Source of the DNA: VAZQ01 sp963753575
GTDB lineage: Bacteria > Pseudomonadota > Alphaproteobacteria > Rhizobiales > Xanthobacteraceae
Assembly: GCA_963753575.1 (NCBI GenBank)
Contig: CAVWCR010000003.1
Coordinates: 1,426,001-1,490,000 of the forward strand
Direction: 5' to 3'
Length of the DNA: 64,000 nt
The position numbers and the translations under genes are program-made. This document shows positions 34,200 through 43,956 of this stretch, in pieces. Within the stretch, counting starts at the first letter, position 1, and every line of letters starts with the position of its first letter. Under the pieces are notes generated by a model, which was given only the letters and a program-made list of their open reading frames with translations, searched no databases and was not told where the DNA came from.

Positions 34200-35036
34200 T
34201 CAATCTCTCTTTTCTCCGCGGATGAAATCAGCAATTCTTTTGACCACCTTCTCCTCAATGCCGGCATAGCCGTGCTCGGAGAAGGCGCCGCACGGGTCGG
34301 TCGCCACCGAATGACCACGATCAAACGTGCGACTTGCCTTGTTCGCAGACGGGATGGCTGTGAACAGCGCCGCCGCGCCCGCCGGTGGACTGGACCAACA
34401 ATGATCATCCTGGTGCCAGACGACCAGCGCCGGAACGGTGATGCGCGACGCAAACAGGTTGAAGGTCGGCTGAGTCGCAGGGGTCAGGTTCGTCACCGGC
34501 GACGTCAGGACGACGCCCTTGAGTCCCGCGAGAGCCGGCTGGAAGCCGCCAGCCGTCACCGTCGAGATGCTGCCGTTGCTTGTCCCGACCACCCACACGG
34601 GCTTGCCCCAGCGGCTGACGGCCGCGTTGATGAAGCCCTGCAATTCCGCCGCGTGCGTCGCGCTCAGGCGGGTTAAGAAATTGAGGCCGGTCGGGTGCGC
34701 CGGCGTGCCGTCCGCCATCATGACGTTGAGGCCATCGCGCAGGAAGAGGTTGGCGGACCGGATCAGGAAGTTGCCGGTTGAGGTCGTGATGGTGCCGGTC
34801 GCATCGAGAGTCAGCAAGCCATCGCCACCGGTCATCAAGATGACGCTGGCACGCGCCGTCCGCGCCGGCTTGTCGAGACGCACAGGCGGCGTCTTGACGG
34901 TGAATGTCGTATCGATCGTCACCGCCTCGGCGTCTGCGGCTCGCGCCGCGGGCGCGGCGCTACAAAGAGCAAGCGCAACGCACGCACCAAGGATCAATGC
35001 AGATTTGTTGAACCGTTTCGAAGACCGGACAGGCAT
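34200..35036 (-). CDS. Exported alpha/beta hydrolase-fold protein
   Basis: A 278-aa protein with a signal peptide (ending near ARA-AD). VILMTGGDGLL could shape the oxyanion region, WVVGTSNGSISTVTAG gives the nucleophile elbow GTSNGS, and ALVVWHQDDHCW and FDRGHSVATDPC carry candidate acid and histidine residues. Two cysteines near the C-terminus may pair. The substrate is unknown; it resembles small dienelactone-hydrolase-like esterases. GGGAGAG precedes the ATG. Upstream lie two identical TGTTGCAACA palindromes that may control it. Confidence 0.75.
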   Translation of the reverse strand: MPVRSSKRFNKSALILGACVALALCSAAPAARAADAEAVTIDTTFTVKTPPVRLDKPARTARASVILMTGGDGLLTLDATGTITTSTGNFLIRSANLFLRDGLNVMMADGTPAHPTGLNFLTRLSATHAAELQGFINAAVSRWGKPVWVVGTSNGSISTVTAGGFQPALAGLKGVVLTSPVTNLTPATQPTFNLFASRITVPALVVWHQDDHCWSSPPAGAAALFTAIPSANKASRTFDRGHSVATDPCGAFSEHGYAGIEEKVVKRIADFIRGEKRD

Positions 35037-35187
35037 TTCACTCTCCCAATATCAAGGGCTTCAATGTGCGTTCGGCGGATGACGGGTTTTCGTCATCGCG
35101 CGTCAACGTTTAGGGAACGTGCAAAGCGGCCAAATGACAGCCGCGCGAAATCTCTTGTGCGATAGCAAAATGATTGTGACGTTGCGA

Positions 35188-35240
35188 TGTTGCAACAATC
35201 TGTCAGCCGACGCCAGTCAACATTATGTGTTGCAACACAT
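35188..35240. promoter_or_regulatory. Paired palindromic operator-like sites, core TGTTGCAACA
   Basis: TGTTGCAACA occurs at 35188-35197 and again at 35228-35237, exactly 40 bp apart. The second is extended to the perfect 16-bp palindrome ATGTGTTGCAACACAT (35225-35240). They lie 150-205 bp upstream of the hydrolase start in a 400-bp gene-free region (35037-35440). The regulator is unknown. Confidence 0.5.
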
Positions 35241-35440
35241 CGTGTATTCCAACATGGCCAACGACGCGCCTTGTGAAGGTTTCGGATATCCACCGAATGA
35301 ATGATGGCGCCGCGAACTCCGACGGTCGACGCTTCACACCAGTAGCCCTTGACACCAGTTACCCTTGGCCAAAGCAACGGCTTTCCCGCTGCCGGCAAAA
35401 ACAGCCGGGCGCTTAGGACAAAAGCGCGTCGCGCGCGCCT

Positions 35441-36287
35441 TTATCCCCGCGCGGCCTTCCTGTCCTCGGCCTTGAACACCTCGTCGCGGCACCAGCGCGC
35501 AAGCTCGCTGCCGGTCGCAAACCATACGCCGCCGGCCGACTTCATATGCTTGATGATGGTGCGCAGCGCTTTCCCGCGGCCGGGCCGGCCGGAAATATAC
35601 GGGTGGAACTGGAACGGGCAGTAGCCCGGCGTGTGCTCCTCGTGCAGCTCGTCGAACATTCCCTTCCACACAATGAGCGCACTCTCCGGATTGCCGGCGT
35701 CGTTGTTGCTGTGCTGATAGGTGCGGCCGTCGCCGAACGGCTGGCGCGGCAATTCAACCAGCACTTTGCCGCCGCACTCCCACAAAAAACGGCAGATCGT
35801 GCGAGAACGAATTGCTGTTCCAGAGAAAGCCGTGCGCCATCAGAAGTTCGATGCTGTTCGGGCTCTGCGTGCATGAGCGCCAGCCGATCGGCCGTTTGCC
35901 GGCGCGCTCGCCGACCATCTCGGCGGTCTTGCGCATGACCTCGTTTTCCTGCTCGCGCGTGAGATCGCGCGCGACCTCGTGATGGTAGCCGTGGCCGGCG
36001 ACCTCATGCCCGCCGGCGACGATCGCCTTCACGGCTTCCGGGTAGCGCTCGGCGATGCCGCCGCAGGTAAGGAACGTCGCCTTGACGCCCTCCTCCTGGA
36101 GGATGCGCAGGATCCGCCACACCCCGGTGTTCGGCCCGTATTCGCACTGGGTATATTCCTCGTGGTCGATCATGCCGTTCGCGAGCGGGCGTACATCCTC
36201 GCCACCCTGGAAGTCGAAGGTGAGCGTCACCGCTACCCGATTCTGGTTTGGCCAGAAGATCTTGTCCGGGTGGTATTCGTTCAGCAT
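35441..36287 (-). pseudogene. Frameshifted polysaccharide deacetylase (PuuE/allantoinase-like)
   Basis: The ATG at 36287 has AAGGAGG 7 bp upstream. The N-terminal part has VAVTLTFDFQGGED (the family's catalytic Asp and metal Asp), EEGVKATFLTCGGIAERYPE and GGHEVAGHGYHHE with the metal histidines. At a run of six A (35785-35790 on plus) one extra base shifts the frame. Removing it continues DLPFLWECGG, then GMFDELHEEH, FQFHPYISGRPGR and WFATGSELARWC to the stop. The whole would be about 282 residues. As written the protein stops at 35754, losing the C-terminal third with the FHP histidine. Confidence 0.85.
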
Positions 36288-36462
36288 GGCGTTCCTCCTT
36301 GCCCTCCGGGCCAGGATGCTTGTTTCCCGCCGCCGTGGCAACAGGTCGCGGCGAAGCCGGCTCGCAAACCCGGGCGAAACCACTTGGAAACCATGTGCCA
36401 TCAGGGTCGGGTAAGTTTCACGCGCTAGGCTCCTGGACGTTGTGACGTTACACGCTCAATCC

Positions 36463-37890
36463 ATGGCCGCCCTCGAGTTCGCTGCCGAAGGCAAGGCCGC
36501 CTCACGCGGCAATGCGTTTGCGCAATGGGCGCACGCCGTCTGCGTGCTGGTATTCCTGTCGAGCTTCTCGGCGCTGATCGGCCAGTTCGCCTGGCAGCAT
36601 GCGCTCACGCGCCGTTTCGGCACCGATGTCGAGCTGGTGACGATCCTGATTGTGGCGCTAGGCCTTGGCCTCGGCGGCCTCTTTGGCGGTTTCCTGTCCC
36701 GGCGGCGCATCGCGCTGCTGCCGCTCATCGCGGCGCTTGCCGCCGCGAACAGTGTCTGCGCCTTTCTCTCGCCGCTGAATTCCAAAGACATGAGCGAATG
36801 GAGCATCGCCGTTGCACCGCTCATCGGCGCAGGCTTGACGGGGGCCATGGTACTGCTCGCGGTCGGCCATCTGGTGCGCCGCAGCGAAACGGTCGGCAAC
36901 GCGATGGGCGAAATGCTCTTCGTCGCCCTCATCGGTGCCGGCGCAGCCTGCCTCGCATGCATCACCATCCCGTTCTCTTTCCTTGGCGAGCGCGGCTCGC
37001 TCGATATGGCGGCGGCGATCCATGCCGTCGTCGCGCTGAGCGCGCTGGTGCTGCACTGGCGCAATCGCCGCGAGGCAACGCAAGCAAATGGCGACACGCC
37101 TGCGTTCTGGCGGGAGCCGCAGCTTGCGTTCGCGCCCATGCTCGCACTCGCCGCTGCCGCGGGCTTCCTGTCGTTCTCCTACGCGCTGTTCTTCGTGCGC
37201 GTCCTGTCCTATGCGGCTCCATCGCAAGGGGTTGTGTTCGTCGCCACGCTGGGCGGATTCCTGATCGGGCTTGCCGTCGGTGCACGCCGCGCCGGAACGC
37301 ATTGTGCACTGTTCTCGACCGAGGAGCTGATGCGCCGCGCCGCCCGCGGCGCCATGGCCGCAAACCTGGTCGGGCTTGCCACCCTGCCGCTGCTCGACCA
37401 ACTTGCCTGGCTCGACCGCGCCATCATCATCGTCGCCATGCTGTTGTGCCTCCTGGCGGCGCGCGCCTGGGGCGCGCTCCTGCCCTATCTGGCCGAACTG
37501 AGCATTCCGGCCGAAGCGGGCGCCGGCACGCGCAGCGCCCTCCTTTGCCTAGCCTATGTTGCGGGCGCGGCCGCGGGCATGGTCCTGACCGGTCTCGCGC
37601 TTGCGGATCGCCTGAGCCTGGTCGCAATCGGCGTCACGCTCGTCGGCGGCGGCGCCCTGTTCGCGCTTCTGCTCATCGCGATCCTCGACCTGCCGCGTTG
37701 GCAGAAGATCGTGCGCGGCGTGACCGCGCTTGTGGTCGCGCTCCTGGCCTTGACGCTCATGCCGAATTGGTCGGCCAACGTCGTTGAACGGCTCAGCGGA
37801 CAGGACGCGGCCAAGCCGTTGGCGCAGATGATCAAGGAGCGCGCCATCGAGGCACGAAGCGGCGTCAGCGCGCAACGCGCGAACGACTGA
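36463..37890 (+). CDS. Polytopic membrane protein resembling spermidine-synthase-associated transporter-like domains
   Basis: A 475-aa protein with about twelve hydrophobic helices and little soluble sequence. The organisation (FLSSFSALIGQFAWQHALTR, LGLGLGGLFGGFLSRRR, ALFFVRVLSYAAPSQG, TLGGFLIGLAVGARRAG) recalls the membrane half of bacterial spermidine-synthase-like membrane proteins, but no Rossmann synthase domain follows. Function is unknown. The in-frame ATG at 36463 is preferred over a GTG at 36442; neither has a good ribosome-binding site. It is divergent from the broken deacetylase gene. Confidence 0.65.
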   Translation: MAALEFAAEGKAASRGNAFAQWAHAVCVLVFLSSFSALIGQFAWQHALTRRFGTDVELVTILIVALGLGLGGLFGGFLSRRRIALLPLIAALAAANSVCAFLSPLNSKDMSEWSIAVAPLIGAGLTGAMVLLAVGHLVRRSETVGNAMGEMLFVALIGAGAACLACITIPFSFLGERGSLDMAAAIHAVVALSALVLHWRNRREATQANGDTPAFWREPQLAFAPMLALAAAAGFLSFSYALFFVRVLSYAAPSQGVVFVATLGGFLIGLAVGARRAGTHCALFSTEELMRRAARGAMAANLVGLATLPLLDQLAWLDRAIIIVAMLLCLLAARAWGALLPYLAELSIPAEAGAGTRSALLCLAYVAGAAAGMVLTGLALADRLSLVAIGVTLVGGGALFALLLIAILDLPRWQKIVRGVTALVVALLALTLMPNWSANVVERLSGQDAAKPLAQMIKERAIEARSGVSAQRAND

Positions 37891-38328
37891 CGATCGCGTC
37901 GTTTATTCCCTATCATTGGGGATGATCCGAATAACCGGCCTGTCAGTGAAATAGTCTTGACTTCACTGAAAGCGTAGTTATGGTGGTGAGGCTGTAGTGG
38001 GAACGAGCGAGCGCACTCGTCATTCCCGGACTTCGCTGACGCTCAATCCGGGCTACGGACTGCGAATGGCAGGACTGCGACGCGTCAGCCGGGCCTTTGA
38101 CAAAACGAAGCCAAAAACCGAAATGATTTCAATGATGGCGAAGATCACCGTGGGAAAGCAGTGACCGCAGACCATTTTTGCCAAAACGAACCCACCGTTA
38201 GAAATAGATGTTATAAATCAATAACTTAAGTCCTATTTTGGGCGCCATGGATCGGCGCCGGCTTTGCGCGTATTGCTAGGCCCGAGGAACGGCCGCCGGC
38301 CCCGCACCCGGCCGGCGCGGAGGCGATC
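37891..38328. other. Intergenic region with inverted and dispersed repeats
   Basis: About 440 bp without a gene. TCAGTGAA/TTCACTGA (37943-37969, 11-nt spacer) forms an operator-like inverted repeat. Around 38022-38060 is a CCCGGA...TCCGGG palindrome of the kind dispersed in these genomes. An AT-rich stretch (38198-38236) probably carries the dehydratase promoter. Confidence 0.55.
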
Positions 38329-40144
38329 ATGAAACGCAAGAGAAAGAGCCCGGCGGCAAGCAAGCGCGTGTTGCGCTCGCAATACTGGTTCGACAATCCG
38401 GGCGACCCGGGCATGACGGCGCTCTATTTCGAGCGCTACCTGAACTTCGGCTTCACCAAGGCGGAGATTACCTCGGGCCGGCCGATCATCGGCATCGCGC
38501 AGTCGGGTTCCGACCTTTCCCCCTGCAACCGCCATCACCTGCAGCTGGCCGAGCGCGTGCGCGACGGCATCCGGGACGCCGGCGGCATCGCGCTCGAATT
38601 CCCGATGCATCCGATCCAGGAGACCGGCAAGCGGCCGACCGCCGCGCTCGACCGCAACCTCGCCTATCTCAGTCTCGTCGAAGTGCTCTACGGCTATCCG
38701 CTCGACGGCGTCGTGCTCACGACGGGCTGCGACAAGACCACGCCCGCCGCCATCATGGCGGCAGCGACCGTGAACATCCCGGCGATCGTGCTCTCGGGCG
38801 GGCCGATGCTCAACGGCTGGTGGAAGGGCAACCGCGCCGGCTCCGGCACCATCAAGTGGGCCTCCGGCAAGCTCTTCAAGGCGGGCAAGATCGACTACCA
38901 GGAATATCTCGACTCGGTCGCAGCCGCAGCGCCTTCGATCGGCCATTGCAACTCGATGGGTACGGCCTCGACCATGAATGCGCTCGCCGAAGCGCTCGGC
39001 CTGTCGCTGCCCGGCTGTGCGTCGATCCCGGCGCCCTATCGCGAGCGCGGTCAGATCGCCTACGAGACCGGACGGCGCGCGGTCGAGATCGTGCACGAGG
39101 ATCTCAAGCCCTCCGACATTCTCACCCGCAAGGCGTTCGAGAACGCGATCGTCGCCTGCACCGCGATCGGCGGCTCGACCAATGCGCCGATCCATCTCAA
39201 CGCGATCGCGCGCCACGTTGGCGTCAAGCTCGCGATCGAGGACTGGGAGACGATCGGCTACGACGTGCCGCTGATGGTCAACATGCAGCCGGCCGGCAAG
39301 TATCTCGGCGAGGAGTATCACCGCGCCGGCGGGCTGCCGGCGGTGCTCAACGAGTTGATCAAGGCCAAGCGCATTCATGCCGACGCCAGGACCGTCAACG
39401 GCAAGACTCTCGGCTGAGAACGTGCGGCACGCCCGCATCCAGGACGACGACGTCATCCGGCCCTATCGCCGGCCGCTCAAGGAGAAGGCGGGATTCAAGG
39501 TGCTGCACGGCAACCTGTTCGATTCCGCGATCATGAAGATCAGCGTGATCGCGGACGAGTTCCGCAAGCGCTATCTCTCCAATCCCAACGACCCCGATGC
39601 GTTCGAAGGGCGCGCGGTGGTGTTCGACGGGCCGGAGGACTATCACAAGCGCATCGACGATCCTTCGCTCAAGATCGACGAGCGCACCATGCTGTTCATC
39701 CGCGGCGTCGGGCCGATCGGCTATCCGGGCTCCTCCGAAGTCGTCAACATGCAGCCGCCCACGGCGCTGCTCAAGCAGGGCATCATGTCGCTGCCGTGCA
39801 TCGGCGACGGGCGTCAATCGGGCACATCGGGCTCGCCCTCGATCCTCAACGCCACACCCGAGGCGGCGGCGGGCGGCGGGCTTGCGCTGCTCAAGACCGG
39901 TGATCGCGTGCGCATCGATCTCAACAAGGGCACCGCCGACATCCTGATCTCGGCCACGGAGCTTGCGCAGCGCCGGGCGGCACTGCAGAAGCGCGGCGGC
40001 TACGCTTACCCGGAAAGCCAGACACCATGGCAGGAGATCCAGCGTGACCTCGTCGATCAGCTCGCCGACGGCATGGTGCTCAAGCCCGCGGTCAAGTTTC
40101 AGCGCGTCGCCCAGAAGAGCGGCATCCCGCGCAACAGCCACTGA
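38329..40144 (+). pseudogene. IlvD/Edd-family dehydratase split by a single-base frameshift
   Basis: Together the two frames make a ~604-aa iron-sulfur dehydratase of the sugar-acid (arabonate/xylonate) or dihydroxy-acid type. The first frame has IIGIAQSGSDLSPCNRHH, LTTGCDKTTPA and PSIGHCNSMGTASTMNALAE with the cluster cysteines. It ends at a TGA at 39415-39417. There GGCAAGACTCTCGGCTGAG has one base too many, and removing it continues TLAENVRHARIQDDD. The second frame carries LHGNLFDSAIMKISVI, GPIGYPGSSEVVNMQPP and SLPCIGDGRQSGTSGSPS. The total span is 605 codons plus one base. Both halves are otherwise well conserved, so the lesion is recent or an error. Confidence 0.87.
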
Positions 40145-40148
40145 AGCG

Positions 40149-40586
40149 ATGGCCGTCGACGTCATGCGAGAGATCGTGATCGGAAGGCCGCGCGCTGCGG
40201 TCGCCGCCTACATGTTCGATCCTTGCAACGACGCGCAGTGGACGACCGGCGTGGTCGAATGCCGCCCGTCGAGCGAGGGCCGGCTCGAGCCGGGCGCCAA
40301 GGTGGAGCGGGTGTCCGCCTTCCTGGGCCGCCGATTCAGTTACGTCTACGAGGTCGTCGCTGCCGATGACGACTGCTCGGTCGATCTGACGGTGGCGCAG
40401 CCATTCCCGATGCAGATCCGCTATGAGCTTGCAGACACGACCGACGGCACGCTGGCGCGCATCCAAGCGCGCGGCGAGGCCAAGGCATTCTTCCGCCTCG
40501 CCACCCCCCTCCTCAATGCCATGGTCGGCCGCAACATCGCCAAGGATCTCGCGCTCCTGAAGCGACGACTGGAAGCAGCCGCGTGA
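40149..40586 (+). CDS. SRPBCC (START-fold) family protein
   Basis: A 145-aa soluble protein. It begins MAVDVMREIVIGRPRAAVAA with YMFDPCNDAQW, the usual polyketide-cyclase/SRPBCC opening where membership is by hydrophobic-cavity fold. The C-terminal helix (LLNAMVGRNIAKDLALLKRR) is typical. Ligand unknown. It follows the dehydratase by 4 bp and precedes the DUF2252 gene by 10 bp, so these are likely co-transcribed. Confidence 0.75.
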   Translation: MAVDVMREIVIGRPRAAVAAYMFDPCNDAQWTTGVVECRPSSEGRLEPGAKVERVSAFLGRRFSYVYEVVAADDDCSVDLTVAQPFPMQIRYELADTTDGTLARIQARGEAKAFFRLATPLLNAMVGRNIAKDLALLKRRLEAAA

Positions 40587-40596
40587 TCATTGGGCC

Positions 40597-41673
40597 ATGG
40601 CGCACAAGAACATCCATCAAGCGAACAAGGAGTACGAGCGCTGGCTCCGCGCCGAGCTTCGTGGCGACGTCAACGAGCATGACCTCGCCGAAAAGTGGAA
40701 GAAGATGCGCAGCGGGCCGTTTGCGTTTCTGCGGGCGACCTACTGGCGCTGGGCGGAGACGATCCTGACCATCTGTCCCACGCTCGCAAGCGCGCCGGCT
40801 GCGCTGGCCGTCGGCGACATCCACCTGGAGAACTTCGGCACTTGGCGCGACGATGACGGCCGGCTTGTCTGGGGTGTCAACGATTTCGACGAAGCAGCCA
40901 GCATGCCGTACGCTCTGGATCTGGTCCGGCTCGCGACCAGTGCCAAGCTTGCGCAGCCGCTGCGACGCGACTCCAAGAACCTCTGCGCAGCCATCCTGGA
41001 CGGCTACGGCGAAGGACTGGCACGTCCACGGCCGTTCGTGCTTGACGAGGAGCATCGCTGGCTGCGCGATCTCGTCATCGTGCCGGAAGAGAATCGCGGT
41101 CGTTTCTGGGCGAAGCTCAATCAGTTGAAGCCGGCAAGACGCCCGCCGGCCAAGCGCTACCGCGATGCGTTGCAAGCCGCGATGCCGCAAAGCGATGTCG
41201 ATGTCCGCATCTTTCCGCGAACCGCCGGCACTGGCAGCCTCGGGCGGCCACGCTGGGTCGGCATTGCGAATTGGCGCGGGGGCAGCATCGTTCGCGAGGC
41301 CAAGGCGCTGGTCCCCTCCGGCTGGGTGCGCGCCTTCGGGCGCGGCGGGCGCAAGCTGTACTGCGAGGCGATCGCCTCAGGTTCCTTTCGAGCCCCGGAT
41401 CCGTGGTACCAAGTGCGCGGGACCATCGTGGTGCGCAGGCTTTCGCCCAACGGCCGCAAGATCGAGGTCAAGGACATGCCTGACCAACTCCTCCAGGCGA
41501 GGATGCTGCAGGCCATGGGTCATGAGCTTGCGAACATCCACCTGGGCACCGGCCACCGCCGCGCTGCCATCGCCGCAGACCTTGCCGCACGCCCGCGCCG
41601 CTGGCTGCGCGACGCGACCAACGCCGCAGCCGATTTTGTGCAGGAAGAATACCGGGCATGGCGCAAGGGCTGA
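40597..41673 (+). CDS. DUF2252 family protein
   Basis: A 358-aa cytoplasmic protein. The kinase-like motif block GDIHLENFGTWRDDDGRLVW, then VNDFDEAASMPYALDLVRLA, is the signature of DUF2252, a family with a protein-kinase/aminoglycoside-phosphotransferase-like fold (HLENFG resembling the catalytic loop, NDFDEA the metal-binding segment). The substrate is unknown. Its last 16 bases overlap the next gene, suggesting translational coupling. Confidence 0.88.
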   Translation: MAHKNIHQANKEYERWLRAELRGDVNEHDLAEKWKKMRSGPFAFLRATYWRWAETILTICPTLASAPAALAVGDIHLENFGTWRDDDGRLVWGVNDFDEAASMPYALDLVRLATSAKLAQPLRRDSKNLCAAILDGYGEGLARPRPFVLDEEHRWLRDLVIVPEENRGRFWAKLNQLKPARRPPAKRYRDALQAAMPQSDVDVRIFPRTAGTGSLGRPRWVGIANWRGGSIVREAKALVPSGWVRAFGRGGRKLYCEAIASGSFRAPDPWYQVRGTIVVRRLSPNGRKIEVKDMPDQLLQARMLQAMGHELANIHLGTGHRRAAIAADLAARPRRWLRDATNAAADFVQEEYRAWRKG

Positions 41674-43025
41674 ACGAGGCGGACAGCCAATTCGCGCCCG
41701 CGATCGCCGCCACCACCGGCGTGACCGCGCTCATCGTCGCGCTGGCCGCGGCGGGCTTCGCCCTGACGGTGCTGATGGCCTATCCGGGCTACCTGACCAA
41801 CGACGCCACCTACATCTACCAGTACATGCAGTCGTGGAGCTTCGGCGACTGGCAGTCTCCGCTCATGAGCATGCTGTGGTGGGTGATCGACCCGATCGCG
41901 CCCGGCCCCGGCAGCATGTTCCTGCTGATGGCGCTGGCCTACTGGCTGGGCTTTGCCATGACGGGCGTCGCGCTGGCGCGTCGGGCCGCATGGCTCGGCG
42001 TCGCCGCACCGGTCGTCGCGCTGGTGCCGCCGTCCGTCATGATGCTGAGCATGATCTGGCGCGACGTGCTGTTTGCGGTGGCTTGGCTGCTGGCCGCGGC
42101 GCTTGTCCTTCTCTCCGCCAATCGCGGCGGCGCGCTGCGCGCAGTTGCGGCCATCGTGGCGCTCGTGCTGATCGGGTTCGGGGTGCTGCTGCGGCCCACG
42201 GCCTTCGTGGCCGCGCCGCTTCTTCTTGGCTATGCGCTCTGGCCGCTGCGCTTCAAATTCAAGCGCATGGCGATCCTGTTCATTCCGGCGCTCGCGCTCG
42301 GCTACGCGCTCATCCACGTGGTCTACTACGTGGCGCTCGACGTCAGCCGCGAACATCCGCTGCATTCGGTGTTCGTCTTCGACCTCGGCGGCGTCACTCA
42401 CTTCAGCGGCGAGAACCAGTTTCCGGTCACCTGGAGCGCGGAGGAGACCGCGCTGCTCACGAGCAAGTGTTACGATCCCGATCGCTGGGACAGCTACTGG
42501 ACCTACGATCCGTGCCGCTTCGTGATGCAACGGCTCGAGCGCACGGACGACGTGATCTTCGGCACGCCGCGGCTGACGGAGGCCTGGAAGCGGGCGGTGA
42601 CGACACATCCCCTCGCCTATCTGCGCCACCGGCTGACCTATTTTTGGACTTTCCTGGCCAATCCCAACACGCTCACGCTCGAGCTCTATGAAGTGTCCGA
42701 CCCGGCGAGAACGCCGCTCGCCGGGAGCCGCTCGTTCAAGGCGGTTGTGGCACTGCACGAGGTGCTCACATCGACCATCCTGTTCCGGCCCGGATTCTGG
42801 TTGATCCTCGCCGGCATCCTCTGCGCCATGGCGATGCCGGTGCGCGCAACATCGGCGGGAGCCTTCACCATCGCGGTTTCCGGCTCGGGAGCGATTTACG
42901 TGCTGGCGTTTCTGCCGTTTGGGGTCGCGGCCGATTTCCGCTACGGCTACTGGTGCGTGGTTGCGTGCCTGGTTGCGGCGCTTGCGCTGCTCGCCGCATA
43001 TCGCGAGGAAGCGCCGTCCGGCTAA
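41658..43025 (+). CDS. Polytopic GT-C-like membrane protein, unknown
   Basis: A 455-aa protein with about eleven hydrophobic helices. After the first helix the loop AYPGYLTNDATYIYQYMQSW has an acidic residue placed as in GT-C glycosyltransferases (donor/metal site), followed by SWSFGDWQSPLMSMLWW. A periplasmic loop of ~100 residues (about 230-335) is bounded by helices. A sugar or lipid transferase role is likely but the family was not named. It overlaps the DUF2252 gene by 16 bp and converges, with a 4-bp overlap, on the creatininase-like gene. Confidence 0.68.
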   Translation: MAQGLNEADSQFAPAIAATTGVTALIVALAAAGFALTVLMAYPGYLTNDATYIYQYMQSWSFGDWQSPLMSMLWWVIDPIAPGPGSMFLLMALAYWLGFAMTGVALARRAAWLGVAAPVVALVPPSVMMLSMIWRDVLFAVAWLLAAALVLLSANRGGALRAVAAIVALVLIGFGVLLRPTAFVAAPLLLGYALWPLRFKFKRMAILFIPALALGYALIHVVYYVALDVSREHPLHSVFVFDLGGVTHFSGENQFPVTWSAEETALLTSKCYDPDRWDSYWTYDPCRFVMQRLERTDDVIFGTPRLTEAWKRAVTTHPLAYLRHRLTYFWTFLANPNTLTLELYEVSDPARTPLAGSRSFKAVVALHEVLTSTILFRPGFWLILAGILCAMAMPVRATSAGAFTIAVSGSGAIYVLAFLPFGVAADFRYGYWCVVACLVAALALLAAYREEAPSG

Positions 43026-43795
43026 CGTCGGCTTTCCAAGAGACGCACCAATACGGCGCGCGCCTCCTCGACCATGCTCTTGATGAGCGCGGCGCCGAGC
43101 TCCGCCGACGCCGCCGAGGCATCGCCAATAACGCCGTCCTGCGCCAGCCGCGGATCGTCGGTGCGCCACGGCCAGGTAACGCCACGATCAAGGATCAGCG
43201 CCTTGATCGCGTCGGTGTCGCGCCCGAAGCGCGCCACCAGATCGCCGCGCACGAGCTCAGGCGCGAGCGCCAGCATCACCGAGGTCTCGTGCTTGCCGCC
43301 ATGGACGTCGGGCACTGCGGGAGCGCCGTCGGCCTTGGCGAGGTCGAAGGGATGTAACGCGCAGGCATTGAGCGCGAAGTCGCCCTGGAATTCACGCAGC
43401 AGGTTTTCCAGGACCCCGCGGTTGCCGCCGTGACCATTGACGATCACGAGATTGCGCGCCGGCAGTGCGCGCACGAGCGTGCCGGCAAGCTCGCGCATGA
43501 GCGTGACGAAGCCCTGGATCGACAGCGAGAGCGTCCCCGGCGCCCAGTCATGCTCGCGCGAGAGCCCGAGTGGAACGGCCGGAAGCTGCCAGAGGTCGAA
43601 CTCCTCGCCCCAGCGCACAACGATCTCGCGGGTGAGCCCTTCCGCCACCACGACATCTGTATTGAGCGGCAGGTGCGGCCCGTGCTGCTCGATCGCGCCA
43701 AGCGGCAGGCAGAGGATCGATGTCTCGGTCATGAGCCGCGCGCATTCGGCGGAGGTCAATTCAACGACCGAGCGGCTTCCGGCGGCGCGCGCCAT
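43022..43795 (-). CDS. Creatininase-family amidohydrolase
   Basis: A 257-aa metal-dependent amidohydrolase. PLGAIEQHGPHLPLNTD holds the ligands Glu36, His38 and Asp47; IVNGHGGNRG and the GGKHETSVM block (another His/Glu pair) complete the site, so the enzyme looks active. The family includes creatininase, mycofactocin MftE and archaeal ArfB, which deformylates the GTP-derived FAPy intermediate of riboflavin/F420 synthesis. Location beside GTP cyclohydrolase II- and RibD-like genes makes a FAPy-like amide substrate more plausible than creatinine; that is inference. Confidence 0.87.
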   Translation of the reverse strand: MARAAGSRSVVELTSAECARLMTETSILCLPLGAIEQHGPHLPLNTDVVVAEGLTREIVVRWGEEFDLWQLPAVPLGLSREHDWAPGTLSLSIQGFVTLMRELAGTLVRALPARNLVIVNGHGGNRGVLENLLREFQGDFALNACALHPFDLAKADGAPAVPDVHGGKHETSVMLALAPELVRGDLVARFGRDTDAIKALILDRGVTWPWRTDDPRLAQDGVIGDASAASAELGAALIKSMVEEARAVLVRLLESRR

Positions 43796-43809
43796 GCGTC
43801 AGCCCATGA

Positions 43810-43932
43810 TCATGCGCATGAGGACGAAATCCTTGCGCACAAATGATGATACAGCGCGGCGCCGATAGGCAAGGCGGCAAGCACCGCAAGCGTGAAGTCC
43901 GCACGTTTCCCGATTGCTGCTTGCTCAGTCAT
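43810..43932 (-). CDS. Possible 40-aa single-helix membrane protein
   Basis: A short frame between the RibA-like and creatininase-like genes, same strand as both. It reads MTEQAAIGKRADFTLAVLAA then LPIGAALYHHLCARISSSCA; residues about 13-28 could span the membrane. No convincing ribosome-binding site is present, though it starts only 24 bp after the RibA-like stop. Conservation in relatives would decide whether it is real. Confidence 0.3.
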   Translation of the reverse strand: MTEQAAIGKRADFTLAVLAALPIGAALYHHLCARISSSCA

Positions 43933-43956
43933 GGCTGCGCCCGCACCCCGCTGGTG

